From: an uncultured Pseudobutyrivibrio sp.
GTDB taxonomy: Bacteria > Bacillota > Clostridia > Lachnospirales > Lachnospiraceae
Length of the DNA stretch: 64,000 nucleotides
Direction of reading: 5' to 3'
Assembly (NCBI GenBank): GCA_946403965.1
Contig: CAMJBT010000006.1
Coordinates: 1 to 64,000, forward strand
The notes under the pieces are model-generated. The model was given only the letters and a program-made list of their open reading frames with translations. It was not told where the DNA came from and ran no database searches. Made by a program: the position numbers and the translations under genes. This document shows, one piece after another, positions 22,713-33,301 of this stretch. Within the stretch, counting starts at the first letter, position 1; every line of letters starts with the position of its first letter.

Positions 22713-24134
22713 TTATTTTTTGTGACCTCCAATCTGTTCATTTCTTTCTCTAGTAGTAGCCCCATCTAAAAAATTGATTCCTTTTAATATGGCATTTGAG
22801 CCATACCTTGTTCTTACTTCTAATAGTGCTGAATGAATTTGTTTTTCTTTATTGAGAGCGTTGTAGTCAGTAAAAAGATCTAGTTGGAAATAGCCACCGT
22901 CGTTTTGGACATTACATGCGCAAATTCCAAGTCTGCGGAATAGAATTCTATGGTCAGTTTTCTTTATAACATCTTTCATGATAGCTTCAATTATTAGCTT
23001 TGAAGTGTTTGTTGCATTTCGAAGATTTACAGTGCCATTAGAATGGGCAGGATGCAGCCTGCCATACCAGTCTATAGCTAGTGGACCATCGTAATGTGGG
23101 CAATATTCCAGGCTTTTGTAATCGTAGCTTACCCACCAGGTGAATTTTGATGAAACCAGATTTTTTTTGTACATATCGCAGCATAGGATATCAATCATCT
23201 CTTTTAGGACAATGCACGCTTCTTCGTATTTGTATGGTCTAGGTAGTACTTGTCCGTTGGAAAGAGAGTGATTATCAGATTTGTAATTTTTAATATCTTG
23301 TATTGTAACGGGTTCTATACCCCAGGCATGATCTATTAAAATCTCAGCATCTATGCCAAAGGTCCTATAAAACCATTCCTCATCTATTTGGGATCGTTCG
23401 GCAATATCCCCCATTGTGAACATCATATTTCGCTCTAATCGACGGGCTTTACCATTTCCTATTTGCCAGAAGTCCGTGAGAGGTTTATGTGGCCAGAGTA
23501 AAGTTTTATAGGCATCCTCTGTAAGAGCTGCTATGCGAACACCATCTTTGTCGGCAGGAACCTTTTTGGCAACGATATCCATAGCTATCTTTGCAAGATA
23601 TAGGTTTGTGCCAATGCCTACTGTAGCAGTGATACCTGTCTGACTAAGAACGTCTTTAATTATAGTAAGAGCCATTATGTGGGCGGAACTTTGGTGTTCT
23701 TTTATAGCGGAACTTTCATATAGATGTAAATATGGCGTGCAATCAATGAAGCTCTCATCAATGCTATATACATGAATATCTTCTGGTGCGACATATTTAA
23801 GAAAAATGCCGTAAATTTTTGCAGATACCTTTTCATATTCCAACATACGAGGAACGGCTGTAATATAAAAAATCTTGGTGTGATGGGATTTTTCATATTT
23901 TTCAATGGCCTGTTTAGCTTCAAAAAGCCTAGGTCTACTTGGAACACCTATAGCTTTAAGGGCAGGAGAGACAGCAAGGCATATTGTCTGATCACTTCTA
24001 CTGCCATCGGCAACTAGCAGGTTTGCTTTTAGTGGGTCAAGCCCTCTGGCAACACATTCGACTGATGCATAGAATGACTTCATATCTATGGCGATATAGC
24101 ATTTAGGTATTAATATGTGCTCAGAAACAGCCAT
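22713..24134 (-). CDS. Y-family DNA polymerase (UmuC/DinB-like), second copy
   Basis: CYIAIDMKSFYASVEC, VYSIDESFIDCTPYL, GIGTNLYLAKIAMDIVAKKVPADKDGVR; paralogous to 8173-9780. Confidence 0.92.
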   Translation of the reverse strand: MAVSEHILIPKCYIAIDMKSFYASVECVARGLDPLKANLLVADGSRSDQTICLAVSPALKAIGVPSRPRLFEAKQAIEKYEKSHHTKIFYITAVPRMLEYEKVSAKIYGIFLKYVAPEDIHVYSIDESFIDCTPYLHLYESSAIKEHQSSAHIMALTIIKDVLSQTGITATVGIGTNLYLAKIAMDIVAKKVPADKDGVRIAALTEDAYKTLLWPHKPLTDFWQIGNGKARRLERNMMFTMGDIAERSQIDEEWFYRTFGIDAEILIDHAWGIEPVTIQDIKNYKSDNHSLSNGQVLPRPYKYEEACIVLKEMIDILCCDMYKKNLVSSKFTWWVSYDYKSLEYCPHYDGPLAIDWYGRLHPAHSNGTVNLRNATNTSKLIIEAIMKDVIKKTDHRILFRRLGICACNVQNDGGYFQLDLFTDYNALNKEKQIHSALLEVRTRYGSNAILKGINFLDGATTRERNEQIGGHKK

Positions 24135-24468
24135 TAAGAAACACCTACCAATTCGTCTAATTTTATATTTCGGTCGTCTATATATATGTCACATGTAATT
24201 TTTCTACTGTTATTTCCATAAAGCTCTACTATTTCCGGGAGATTATCATTAATTGCATCAAAATAAAGGCCATAGTGTTTGCACCATTCTATAGCATCCT
24301 CTAATGGTTTCCCTGCTCGGCAGGTCCACAAGATTATTTTGCTACCTATATTTTTTTGCTTTTGCAAGTAATCGATAAGTGGAAGATTAGGCGCTCCAAG
24401 ATTAGGCCAATTTGAAAAACAAAGTGTGTTGTCAAAATCTACCGCAATGATTGTATTATTTAGCTCCA
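24134..24468 (-). CDS. Small HAD-like hydrolase
   Basis: IIAVDFDNTLCF ... IILWTCRAGK ... CDIYIDDRNI; native start MELNNT; abuts the polymerase. Confidence 0.75.
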
Positions 24469-24493
24469 TATGCCTTACCTCCTTTACAATATT

Positions 24494-24520
24494 CGAACAT
24501 AGTTTCCGAAAATATGTTTG
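24494..24520. promoter_or_regulatory. Tandem LexA-like SOS boxes
   Basis: CGAACATAGTTTCCGAAAATATGTTTG, closely matching 29451-29478. Confidence 0.5.
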
Positions 24521-24707
24521 CTTTTGTAAGGAGATAATACACCCGAACAAGCATTCTTGTAAATCGAACAAATTCTAAAATATTCACATTTTAGGTGTGG
24601 TGGTCTTTTGGCATTTACATATTTTTAACATATAAATTTTATACACTATGAGTGTGTAACCATAAGGGGGAAAATCGTAGTGGAAGAGTAAGTTATAAGG
24701 GATATTT

Positions 24708-25280
24708 ATGGATTCTACATTATTTAATCCTAAAAATGAAGGAATACAGATTCAGCTTAGGTATTACCGGGATAGTCTGGCTATAAGCGGCGGGATGGTA
24801 ATTGTCATGTCAATATGGGATATAATCAAACTTTTTATTGGATTTTTCCTAGGGGAAGACACCATCGAAGAGCTTGTGGAAACAGCCGTGCATGAAGGTG
24901 GTATCGCAATAATCGGCACTGATTATGAGAGTTTGATAAGAATTCTGATGTGGGTATTAATATTGCTAATGCTTTCATTTCTTGGTGCAGTTATTTTTTT
25001 GTATCATCTTTACATAGGGTTAAACGCCTATAAAGAGGGACGGCAGACTGCAAAAAAACGTAAGCGATTATATCTTGTTCTTACCCTGCTAAGTACGATA
25101 TTTACTGGACTGATAATTATGTCAAATATATTAGTTCTCTTTAGTGCAACGAATACAAGCGCCAATGTTGATCTTGCTTTTTTAATAATGGAGGTTACCG
25201 CCTTTATTAATTATATTTTCATTTTGTATTTGGCCAATAAAACCAGAATACTTGAAAAGGCAGAGGGGGAAACAGCATGA
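24708..25280 (+). CDS. Multi-pass membrane protein, hypothetical
   Basis: 190 aa with four hydrophobic segments. Confidence 0.6.
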   Translation: MDSTLFNPKNEGIQIQLRYYRDSLAISGGMVIVMSIWDIIKLFIGFFLGEDTIEELVETAVHEGGIAIIGTDYESLIRILMWVLILLMLSFLGAVIFLYHLYIGLNAYKEGRQTAKKRKRLYLVLTLLSTIFTGLIIMSNILVLFSATNTSANVDLAFLIMEVTAFINYIFILYLANKTRILEKAEGETA

Positions 25281-25807
25281 CTATTGGTCAGAAATTAAAA
25301 AACGTATTATCTGCTATTTCCATGATCCTCATAGGCATTGCGATGCTGTTCTTCGGAGAAAAAGCATACATGGCAATTATTGGCGTGTTTTCCCTTACAT
25401 TAGATATTATGGGGATTCGTAAGCTTATTTTCTATTTTAGTATGGCGCGTTACATGGTAGGCGGACGAAATATTCTGTTTCGAGGAATCCTGTTGTTTGA
25501 CTTTGGAATATTTACAGGCTCTCTTGTGTGGGTTCCCCAAGTATATATTCTGTTGTATTTAGCAGGAACATTAGCTTTTTCAGGCGTAGTAAATATAATT
25601 GGAGCAAGTGAAGCAAAAAGAATTGAAAGTTCATGGAAGCTTAAGACTTTCCAGGGAATCGTTAAGATTTTGTTTGCTATAAGCTGTTTGCTTTTTATGC
25701 ATAGTGAGATAAGAGTTGTGGACATTTGTGCAATAGGCTTCATTTTTTCGGCGGTCATGAGTATAACTAATACATTCCGTCCTCATCAGGTTATTACCAT
25801 CGATTAA
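25277..25807 (+). CDS. Multi-pass membrane protein, hypothetical
   Basis: 176 aa; start overlaps the upstream stop by 4 nt. Confidence 0.6.
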   Translation: MTIGQKLKNVLSAISMILIGIAMLFFGEKAYMAIIGVFSLTLDIMGIRKLIFYFSMARYMVGGRNILFRGILLFDFGIFTGSLVWVPQVYILLYLAGTLAFSGVVNIIGASEAKRIESSWKLKTFQGIVKILFAISCLLFMHSEIRVVDICAIGFIFSAVMSITNTFRPHQVITID

Positions 25808-25821
25808 ATTAGGAGAAAAAG

Positions 25822-26904
25822 ATGCAGGAAGATTTTCATTATTACGCAACATACTGCGCTGCATTGTTGGCAGGATACAAACATATTGATAGCCTTGATA
25901 TATGTTATGCAGCCCAGATGGTGGACCACTGTTCTGTGACCTGGCTTAAAAAGTTTGGTGGACCTTACATGGCTGCCACCACTCAGTTACAGGCAGAACT
26001 TTTGCAGGCCAGGACGGATCCAATAGGCTTGTGCGATATAACCAGAATCTGGTCTGCTTTTCATTTTCTGCCTAAGGATTTGTATGCAGATATAGATAAG
26101 GGTACGAAGAGCTACAAGGATAAATATCGCCTGATTTGTGGTACGAATGGAGATCTGCTTAAAGATACAGTGAAGCTTGCTAAGGGCAAGGGATTAGAGG
26201 CTGCAGGTATCGCCATGCATGTACTTGCAGATACTTGGGCTCATACATATTTTGCGGGGACACCTTCGCTCGTAATCAATAATACCAATTGGTATTTTTA
26301 TGAATTGTTTCCTGCTGAAGGAGTAGAACCTGAGCGTAGACAGATTGTTTTTTCTCATAATCCATCTGCATCAGAGGATGTGGATAAACCGGTATATGTT
26401 TCCAGCGTTTATCAGTCTAACGAGCATTCGATTATGAATCTTGGGCACGGCCGCGCTGGGCATCTGCCGGATTATAGTTACATACGATATGCTTATTTGC
26501 CTGCATGGGGTGGTTACAAAGAGATTATCAAGGATAACCCACATGATTATGAGCATGCGTTTGCGCAGATGGTTTATGCTCTCAGTTACCTTAGGGGAGA
26601 TATAGATGTGTTTGAAAAAGACAGCTATGCTTTTGATAAAATTCAGTCACATCTTAAAAAAATCCGGGGGATAATTTCAAAAAGGCAGATTGATGCATCT
26701 GGTGACTGGAAGGCTTTTGGGGAAAGCCTAACAGGGGAAGAGATTCCGGATTTTGATATGGATAAGTATATTTTGGAATATGTGCATAGCCAAGATAAAT
26801 CAGATACATATCTTGGACGATTTTTTAATGGGGCACTTTTGCAAAAAAAGATGGTGGCAGAAAAAATAATGGAATCAGGAAATAGGTTGGCAGGTTTTTT
26901 ATAG
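25822..26904 (+). CDS. DUF6765-like His-rich helical protein
   Basis: DFHYYATYCAALLAGY, MVDHC, AGIAMHVLADTWAHTYFAG: spaced His/Asp typical of metal-binding helical folds. Confidence 0.6.
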   Translation: MQEDFHYYATYCAALLAGYKHIDSLDICYAAQMVDHCSVTWLKKFGGPYMAATTQLQAELLQARTDPIGLCDITRIWSAFHFLPKDLYADIDKGTKSYKDKYRLICGTNGDLLKDTVKLAKGKGLEAAGIAMHVLADTWAHTYFAGTPSLVINNTNWYFYELFPAEGVEPERRQIVFSHNPSASEDVDKPVYVSSVYQSNEHSIMNLGHGRAGHLPDYSYIRYAYLPAWGGYKEIIKDNPHDYEHAFAQMVYALSYLRGDIDVFEKDSYAFDKIQSHLKKIRGIISKRQIDASGDWKAFGESLTGEEIPDFDMDKYILEYVHSQDKSDTYLGRFFNGALLQKKMVAEKIMESGNRLAGFL

Positions 26905-26951
26905 ACGATATTGGAAAAAGATAGCTAATTGGAACCCGAGGAGGTATTTGT

Positions 26952-28445
26952 ATGCTAATGAATGATTATATTAAACGTTCAGATATGATTTCTTGTTTGC
27001 TGTGTAAGGATGCGCCATGTAGTAATGCTTGCGAAAAATGTAATCCCTCAGATGTCCTTAGAAGTATTTGGTTTGACAATCAGGATGTTGCTTCCTTAAA
27101 GCTTCCTGTTGATAATCCATGCAGGGATTGTGATGGAGGGTGTGAAAAAGCTTGTGTTGCAAAGGACAAAGTTAGAATTAAAAATATCATGAACATCCTA
27201 TATGATGAAGTTAGACCAGTCACAGAAATAGCTTTACCAACAGATGAAAATAGGTTGAAATGCGATATGTGTGGAGTTCCTTTGGAAAATCCGTTTATTC
27301 TGGCATCTTCTGTAATTGCTTCTACATATGACATGTGCGCCAGAGCATTTGAGGCAGGGTGGGCTGGTATTTCGTTTAAAACTATTTGTTCTTTAGATAT
27401 ACACGAAGCTTCACCAAGATTTTCAGCCATAAAAGGGGCAGATGGAAGCATAATCGGATTTAAGAATATAGAACAGCTATCTGATCACAGTGTGGCAGAA
27501 AATATGCACATTTTTAGGGAGCTAAAAAAGAATTATCCTACAAAATTCATTTTGGCATCGATAATGGGAAAGGATGAGGCTGAATGGGAATCCCTTGCTA
27601 AGGAATGTGAGGATAATGGTGCAGATGCTATAGAACTGAACTTTTCATGTCCTAATATGATGGAAGGAGGACTGGGTTCTGATATAGGACAGGTGCCCGA
27701 GCTGGTGGAAAAATTTACCAGAGCTGCCAAAAGAAGTACCACAATTCCGGTATTAGCAAAATTGACTCCAAACGTTGCGACAATGTCACCTGCGGCAGAA
27801 GCTGCATTTAGGGGTGGTGCTGATGGTATAGCAGCTATTAATACGATAAAGAGTGTTATAGGTGTCAGCCCTTATACGTTTGTTTCGGCACCAGCAGTCA
27901 AGGGGAAGTCTGCTCTTGGAGGCTACAGTGGAAATGCAGTAAAGCCTATTGCCCTTAGATTTATTGCTGAATTAGGGCAAAACAAAACAATCAATGGTTT
28001 ACATATAAGTGGCATGGGTGGAATAGAAACCTGGAGAGATTCACTTGAATTTATTCTTCTTGGGGCGGGTTCAATCCAGGTCGCTACTGCTGTAATGCAA
28101 TATGGATACAGAATCATTGACGATTTAAAGGCTGGATTGAATTATTATTTGACACAAATGGGAATTGCATCTGTTAAGGATATTGTTGGGGCAGGTCTTG
28201 AATCTATTAGTAGTACAACTGATGTGTTGGAGCGAGATACTATCTTGTTTCCAACATTTGATACCAATAAATGTAACGGCTGTGGTAGGTGTGTAATTTC
28301 ATGTGATGATGGTGGACACCAGGCAATTAAGTTTGAAAATAGGATTCCTAAATTAGATGGTAGGAAATGCGTTGGATGTCATCTGTGTCGTTTAGTTTGT
28401 CCAGAAAATGCTATTTCGCAAAGCAAAAAGAGAATAGGCTTATGA
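26952..28445 (+). CDS. preA: Dihydropyrimidine dehydrogenase-like protein (PreA-type) with Fe-S motifs
   Basis: N-terminal Cys clusters, dihydroorotate dehydrogenase-like core (ELNFSCPNM, PVLAKLTPN), C-terminal CNGCGRCVISC and CVGCHLCRLVCP. Confidence 0.85.
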   Translation: MLMNDYIKRSDMISCLLCKDAPCSNACEKCNPSDVLRSIWFDNQDVASLKLPVDNPCRDCDGGCEKACVAKDKVRIKNIMNILYDEVRPVTEIALPTDENRLKCDMCGVPLENPFILASSVIASTYDMCARAFEAGWAGISFKTICSLDIHEASPRFSAIKGADGSIIGFKNIEQLSDHSVAENMHIFRELKKNYPTKFILASIMGKDEAEWESLAKECEDNGADAIELNFSCPNMMEGGLGSDIGQVPELVEKFTRAAKRSTTIPVLAKLTPNVATMSPAAEAAFRGGADGIAAINTIKSVIGVSPYTFVSAPAVKGKSALGGYSGNAVKPIALRFIAELGQNKTINGLHISGMGGIETWRDSLEFILLGAGSIQVATAVMQYGYRIIDDLKAGLNYYLTQMGIASVKDIVGAGLESISSTTDVLERDTILFPTFDTNKCNGCGRCVISCDDGGHQAIKFENRIPKLDGRKCVGCHLCRLVCPENAISQSKKRIGL

Positions 28446-28493
28446 GCAGTTTGAAGTAAAGGCACAAATCTAGGAAATTCCATAAGTACGTTT

Positions 28494-29120
28494 TTATCTA
28501 TCTGCTTTTTCTGAAACCATATCAAGTAATGCATATGGTATCAATTCTTCGGGATTTTTGGATGGATTAATCCAGTCTGCAATTTTATCCTTTGGTAGCA
28601 TCATAGGCATTCTGTCATGAATCTTGCTAAGTTCTGTGGTGGGTTCTTTTGTAAGAATTACAAATACAGGATAACCATTTTCGATACGATATAGGCCACA
28701 GAGCCAGGTTACAGTGCAGCCAGTTGGCTGAATAGCAAATTTTTCTCCAGTTTTTACCTTACCATCAGGACTTTTAAAGTGTTCCCATTCAAAATAGTAG
28801 GATGCTGGAACGATACATCTATGTGATTGCCAGGCATCCTTAAATGTTGGTTTTTCACTTGCTGTTTCAAGCCTGGCGTTAAATAAGGACCTCTTATTAT
28901 CCCGGGCGGTGAATCCCCATTGCATTGGGAATACACATTTTTCACCCTTAGAATTAGGTGCAATTACTGGGACTATATCTGTAGGGCGGACTTCGCCTTC
29001 TGTGGTAAGAGGCCTGGCGTGTGTGTCTATGAATTTGGTAGTGAGAGGTGATCTCTTTGCAATATCTATTATTTCTTTTAATTCCGGTTGAGTTATATCA
29101 AGTGCATATCTGGTACACAT
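28494..29120 (-). CDS. SOS response-associated peptidase (SRAP/HMCES/YedK family)
   Basis: MCTRYALD start (catalytic Cys2), NARLETASEKPTFKDAWQSHRCIVPASYYFEW, IHDRMPMML. Confidence 0.95.
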   Translation of the reverse strand: MCTRYALDITQPELKEIIDIAKRSPLTTKFIDTHARPLTTEGEVRPTDIVPVIAPNSKGEKCVFPMQWGFTARDNKRSLFNARLETASEKPTFKDAWQSHRCIVPASYYFEWEHFKSPDGKVKTGEKFAIQPTGCTVTWLCGLYRIENGYPVFVILTKEPTTELSKIHDRMPMMLPKDKIADWINPSKNPEELIPYALLDMVSEKADR

Positions 29121-29130
29121 TGTGAATCTC

Positions 29131-29358
29131 CTATGGGTATTCTTCTGCAGGTACTCGTTCTAAGTCAGAATAATTTGATTCAAAAGCTAATCCGGTACTT
29201 GCGATTTCTTCGTTAAATCCCTTCAGTGCATCGAATGGGCTAAATATTTTAGCACGCCTGGACAAATCCATAGCAGGATGCCTGACTGAAAAATCATCAT
29301 ATGGCTCGTGCGTTGGTTTTCCTCGTTCGTACACTTTTCTATATCTATCTGTAAGCAT
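29131..29358 (-). CDS. YolD-like protein
   Basis: MDLSRRAKIFSPFDALKGFNEEI; operon with SRAP gene. Confidence 0.7.
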   Translation of the reverse strand: MLTDRYRKVYERGKPTHEPYDDFSVRHPAMDLSRRAKIFSPFDALKGFNEEIASTGLAFESNYSDLERVPAEEYP

Positions 29359-29450
29359 GGCAGTTCCTCTTATTTCTATAAAGTTCCTGTTGGTAGCAAG
29401 TGGTATCGTTAATTTTCGTGGGTATAATTATGTAGACTACAAATATTGTT

Positions 29451-29478
29451 CCAAACATAAGTTCCGAATATATGTTTG
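29451..29478. promoter_or_regulatory. Tandem LexA-like SOS boxes
   Basis: CCAAACATAAGTTCCGAATATATGTTTG upstream of yolD-SRAP. Confidence 0.5.
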
Positions 29479-29776
29479 TAATTTAATATTACACCCTAAC
29501 ATTGAATTGAGTCAAGCGAACATTCCAGTATGTCCTGAATTTTATATAACTAAGGTTATCTGGGGATAGAAAATGACAAAAGAAGAGTATTTAAAATATT
29601 GTATTTGGGAGGGCGAGAATACTATTAAATATGTCAGACAGTGAATTTATAGTAAAAAAACTGTGAAACAAATTGGGAGGATAAACAGTTAATGTATAAT
29701 TATAATAAATTACCATAATTATACGAAAGGATACCGGTGGATATCGGTAAATCTATGTTAACGAGGAGGTATCAGG

Positions 29777-30559
29777 ATGATTACTATTATTCAACAAATA
29801 GTTGCAGGTTTAGTAACTACTGGAGTTTTGGGGTGGCTCTATATGAGAATGATAAAAAGGGAAAAACCTGCGCAGATTGGTATTCCTCAAGCTTTGTTAC
29901 CTATTATTCTTGGAATAATTTCTGAAATAGTTGGGTCAAGAGCAGTTGTGTTTTTGATGATGTCATTGGGAGAGGGAAGTAGAGCAAAGTTTAATGAATT
30001 GCCAGTAGTTGCAAGACAGTTTCTGTCGCCATTTTTATTTGCAGCGTTCCCAGAAGAGCTTATTAAGTTAATAATGGTAATCATAACTCTGTGCGTATTT
30101 AGAAAAAATGTAAAGAATGTATATGAATATATATTGATAGGCGCAGCGGTAGGAATAGGATTTTCTATATCAGAAGATTACAGTTTTGCTTCTGAATTGG
30201 CCGGCTTTTTCGTTAGACTTCCAATGATGCCAGGTCACATGGCAATGGATATGCTTATGGGAGAATTCTTAGGTATAGCCATGTACAACAAAAAGAATAA
30301 TGCCGGGCCTGTAGCAATTTTTAACATAGCTGCATTTGTTGTTCCAGTTATTTTGCATACCTTATATGACGCTGGTACAACCGGTAATTTTTTGGTCTTT
30401 CAGGGGGCAGCAGAGCAAAACAACTTGATGGTTACGATTGGCGGAGTGTATGCATTAGTTGCAGTAGTCGGATTTATTATTTATTCATTTCGCATGATAG
30501 TTAGATTCAAAAAGAATGGTGATAAGTATAATAATATGATTATTAGCGAAGTAGAATAA
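29777..30559 (+). CDS. PrsW-family glutamic-type intramembrane protease
   Basis: AFPEELIKL, FSISEDYSF, MPGHMAMD, ILHTLYDAG. Confidence 0.85.
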   Translation: MITIIQQIVAGLVTTGVLGWLYMRMIKREKPAQIGIPQALLPIILGIISEIVGSRAVVFLMMSLGEGSRAKFNELPVVARQFLSPFLFAAFPEELIKLIMVIITLCVFRKNVKNVYEYILIGAAVGIGFSISEDYSFASELAGFFVRLPMMPGHMAMDMLMGEFLGIAMYNKKNNAGPVAIFNIAAFVVPVILHTLYDAGTTGNFLVFQGAAEQNNLMVTIGGVYALVAVVGFIIYSFRMIVRFKKNGDKYNNMIISEVE

Positions 30560-30596
30560 TTGTAATACTAATATTTTATTTATTAGGAGACTATTT

Positions 30597-32312
30597 ATGG
30601 GTAGAGTCTTTCATAGAAAAATCCCTGTTTTAATAGTGGTCATAACTTTGATAACCGTTACTTTTCTTTGTTCTTGTGAAAACTTTTCTAAAGATACTTT
30701 AAGAAGTGCTGAGGTACCTCTGTATTTTTATGCTATTGATCAACAAGACGATATTACCCTTTATTTTGTTGATGATAATTTGGATATACCATACATAGAT
30801 ATAGACACTGTAGAGGGGTTGATTGAAAGGATTTACCATGAAATTAATGAAGATAATGGTTATTCACTAGATGTGACGAAAAAAGGTTCCTTAGTAACAT
30901 TCACTCGTGATAATCATTATTATATGAACATTGACTTTGATAAGGATACATTTGGCTTTAAGGACTTTGATGCTTTTTTTGTGCCATCATGGTCAAGAAC
31001 TATAATGGATGTTTTGTCGCCAGATGGTGTTTTTGATGGTTTTATAATTTCAGAGGATAGCTCTTATAGCCGCTATGGATCAGAAGTTGTTATCGACTTA
31101 AAAAAATACGGAATCGATTTGATTGCTAATGGAGGAAATTACTATATTCCTTTGCAGACTGTAAGCGATATTTTGCTAGCCCTACCTTGTTATGTTTTAT
31201 TGCTATATAATGAAGAATCTGTCTTTGTATATAAGTATGGTTCGGAAGCAGGAAAGGATTTGTTAAAAAAATGGTATGAAGTTGAACCTGCTACAGAGAA
31301 AAGTGAAGCTCTTTCGGAATTCAGTTATAACGAACTATGCATGGTAATGGACTATTATTATGGTTTGAAGGAATTTCACGGAATTGATTCATTTGATGAG
31401 TTCTTTACGGAGGTTGCTCTTAAAGACGCTTTGAAGAGTCAGGATTCTGCTATAGGCGCTAATGCATTGAGTGTACTTTTAGATCTTTATATTGATGATA
31501 GTCATAGTGGTTATACTTTAAATTCATGGCGACTTGGAATGGATACAGAAGTAGAAAGCAAGTATGGATACTCATCTTTAAGCAAGTATGAATCAAGTAT
31601 GAAATATTATCAGGCCAGAATGGAATTTTTTCCAGAGGGTGTGCCGGGCTATCAGGAGGTTGGAAATACAGCATATATAACATTTGATAGTTTCTTGTCT
31701 AAGGATAAAGATGTTGATTACTATAAAGAACCACCAACAGAAGATACCGAGGATACTATCGGACTGTTTTTATATGCATATTCTCGGATAACCAGGGACA
31801 ATAGCCAAATTGAAAATGTGGTCTTTGATGTTAGCTTAAATGGTGGTGGTGATACGGTTACAGCCAGCTATATTATTAGTCTTATCTTGGGTGAAGGCTC
31901 GGTTTGTATTCAGGATACGCTAACAGGGGCCTATGCAAATGAGTCCTTTAGGGCAGATGCTAATTTAGATGGAAAGTATGACGAAAAGGATTCATTGCTT
32001 GATTACAATTTATATTGTCTTACATCACCTTCAAGCTTTTCATGTGGAAATTTAATGCCAAGTGTACTTAAATCATCAGGACGAGCAAGGATTATTGGAG
32101 AACAGAGTGGCGGTGGTGCTTGTGTAGTAATGCCATTTTCAACAGCTGACGGAACAATTCTTCAAATTTCTAGTCCAAATCGTCTGAGTTATATGAAAAA
32201 TGGTTCTATATATGATATTGATCAAGGAATTGAGCCGGATTATGTAATTGATAAACCAGAACATTTTTATGATAGAGCAAAGCTGACAAATTATATAAAT
32301 AGTCTTTATTAA
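30597..32312 (+). CDS. S41-family peptidase, lipoprotein
   Basis: Lipobox TFLCSC; SSFSCGNLMPSVLKSSGRARIIGEQSGGGACVV. Confidence 0.85.
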   Translation: MGRVFHRKIPVLIVVITLITVTFLCSCENFSKDTLRSAEVPLYFYAIDQQDDITLYFVDDNLDIPYIDIDTVEGLIERIYHEINEDNGYSLDVTKKGSLVTFTRDNHYYMNIDFDKDTFGFKDFDAFFVPSWSRTIMDVLSPDGVFDGFIISEDSSYSRYGSEVVIDLKKYGIDLIANGGNYYIPLQTVSDILLALPCYVLLLYNEESVFVYKYGSEAGKDLLKKWYEVEPATEKSEALSEFSYNELCMVMDYYYGLKEFHGIDSFDEFFTEVALKDALKSQDSAIGANALSVLLDLYIDDSHSGYTLNSWRLGMDTEVESKYGYSSLSKYESSMKYYQARMEFFPEGVPGYQEVGNTAYITFDSFLSKDKDVDYYKEPPTEDTEDTIGLFLYAYSRITRDNSQIENVVFDVSLNGGGDTVTASYIISLILGEGSVCIQDTLTGAYANESFRADANLDGKYDEKDSLLDYNLYCLTSPSSFSCGNLMPSVLKSSGRARIIGEQSGGGACVVMPFSTADGTILQISSPNRLSYMKNGSIYDIDQGIEPDYVIDKPEHFYDRAKLTNYINSLY

Positions 32313-32331
32313 TTCTTTTAGGAGAAGGCAT

Positions 32332-33162
32332 ATGTTAAAGCGATATATTAATTTTCTGAAAAGGTCACCAATAATTACTGCGGCTATCTGTATTATCTAT
32401 GTGGTTATTTGTTTTAAATCAATTAAAACCGACACAAATTTCCAGTTTTTCATAGTAAGAACAATGCTTTGTGGTGCAGTGTGTTTTTTCTTATATCAGA
32501 TATCCGGAGATAAGGCTTTGACCAATTGTGATAATTCCACAGGCTATGTGCTCAAATATTCCCTAGGATTCCTTATTATGGCTGCATTATTTGGAGGCAT
32601 TTTACTTATTTCACATATTGAGGAAAAAACACCATTAGTAGCCAACCCTTTAAAGGAAATAATCATTGTATTTCTCATGTATATGTCTGTTGGTTTATTT
32701 GAGGAACTGGCTTTTAGAGCAGTTATAAATGATGCAATTATTTATAAATTCCGAAATTGGAAATATGTTTTCGTGCTTAGCGCTATAGTTTCATCCATTG
32801 TCTTTGGTGCGGTACATATTATTGGTTTTGATATTTCATCACCAACAGCATGGGGGCAGGCTATCGGTAAAACATCTGAAGCAGGGCTGTTCGGATTTGC
32901 ACTTCTCATACTTTATTGGAAGACCAGAAATATTTGGGCTTGTGGTATTGCTCACGGCTTGAATGATTTCTTTATTGATTTTCAATCTGGATTATTTGTG
33001 TATGAGGAAACATCCAAGGGCTATATTAATGAAGGCGAAAGTGCGATGAAATCAATTATCATGTATTGCATTCTATCTGTTATAAATATAATTTTTATTT
33101 TTATCATTTGGAGGAAAGTGGGCAAGACCATTGATTTCCAAAAGATTAGAGAAGAATGGTAG
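32332..33162 (+). CDS. CPBP family intramembrane metalloprotease
   Basis: FEELAFRAV, VFGAVHIIG, ACGIAHGLNDFF. Confidence 0.88.
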   Translation: MLKRYINFLKRSPIITAAICIIYVVICFKSIKTDTNFQFFIVRTMLCGAVCFFLYQISGDKALTNCDNSTGYVLKYSLGFLIMAALFGGILLISHIEEKTPLVANPLKEIIIVFLMYMSVGLFEELAFRAVINDAIIYKFRNWKYVFVLSAIVSSIVFGAVHIIGFDISSPTAWGQAIGKTSEAGLFGFALLILYWKTRNIWACGIAHGLNDFFIDFQSGLFVYEETSKGYINEGESAMKSIIMYCILSVINIIFIFIIWRKVGKTIDFQKIREEW

Positions 33163-33266
33163 GACAGAAAATGTCTCTATATAACTTCATATGAACTTCC
33201 AAGAGAATGTTAATAGTTGCCACTCTAATGGTTTATGAGTCCTGCCAGATTAATTAAAACGTTTTA

Positions 33267-33301
33267 AGCCGTCCTAAGTTTCCAGGCTGCAGGACGGCTA
33301 T
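33267..33301. terminator. Bidirectional terminator between convergent genes
   Basis: AGCCGTCC...GGACGGCT stem. Confidence 0.7.

Noticed and set aside
24541-24590. Additional LexA boxes (CGAACAAGCATTC, TCGAACAAATTCT)
   Set aside because: Half-sites only; insufficient symmetry to call.
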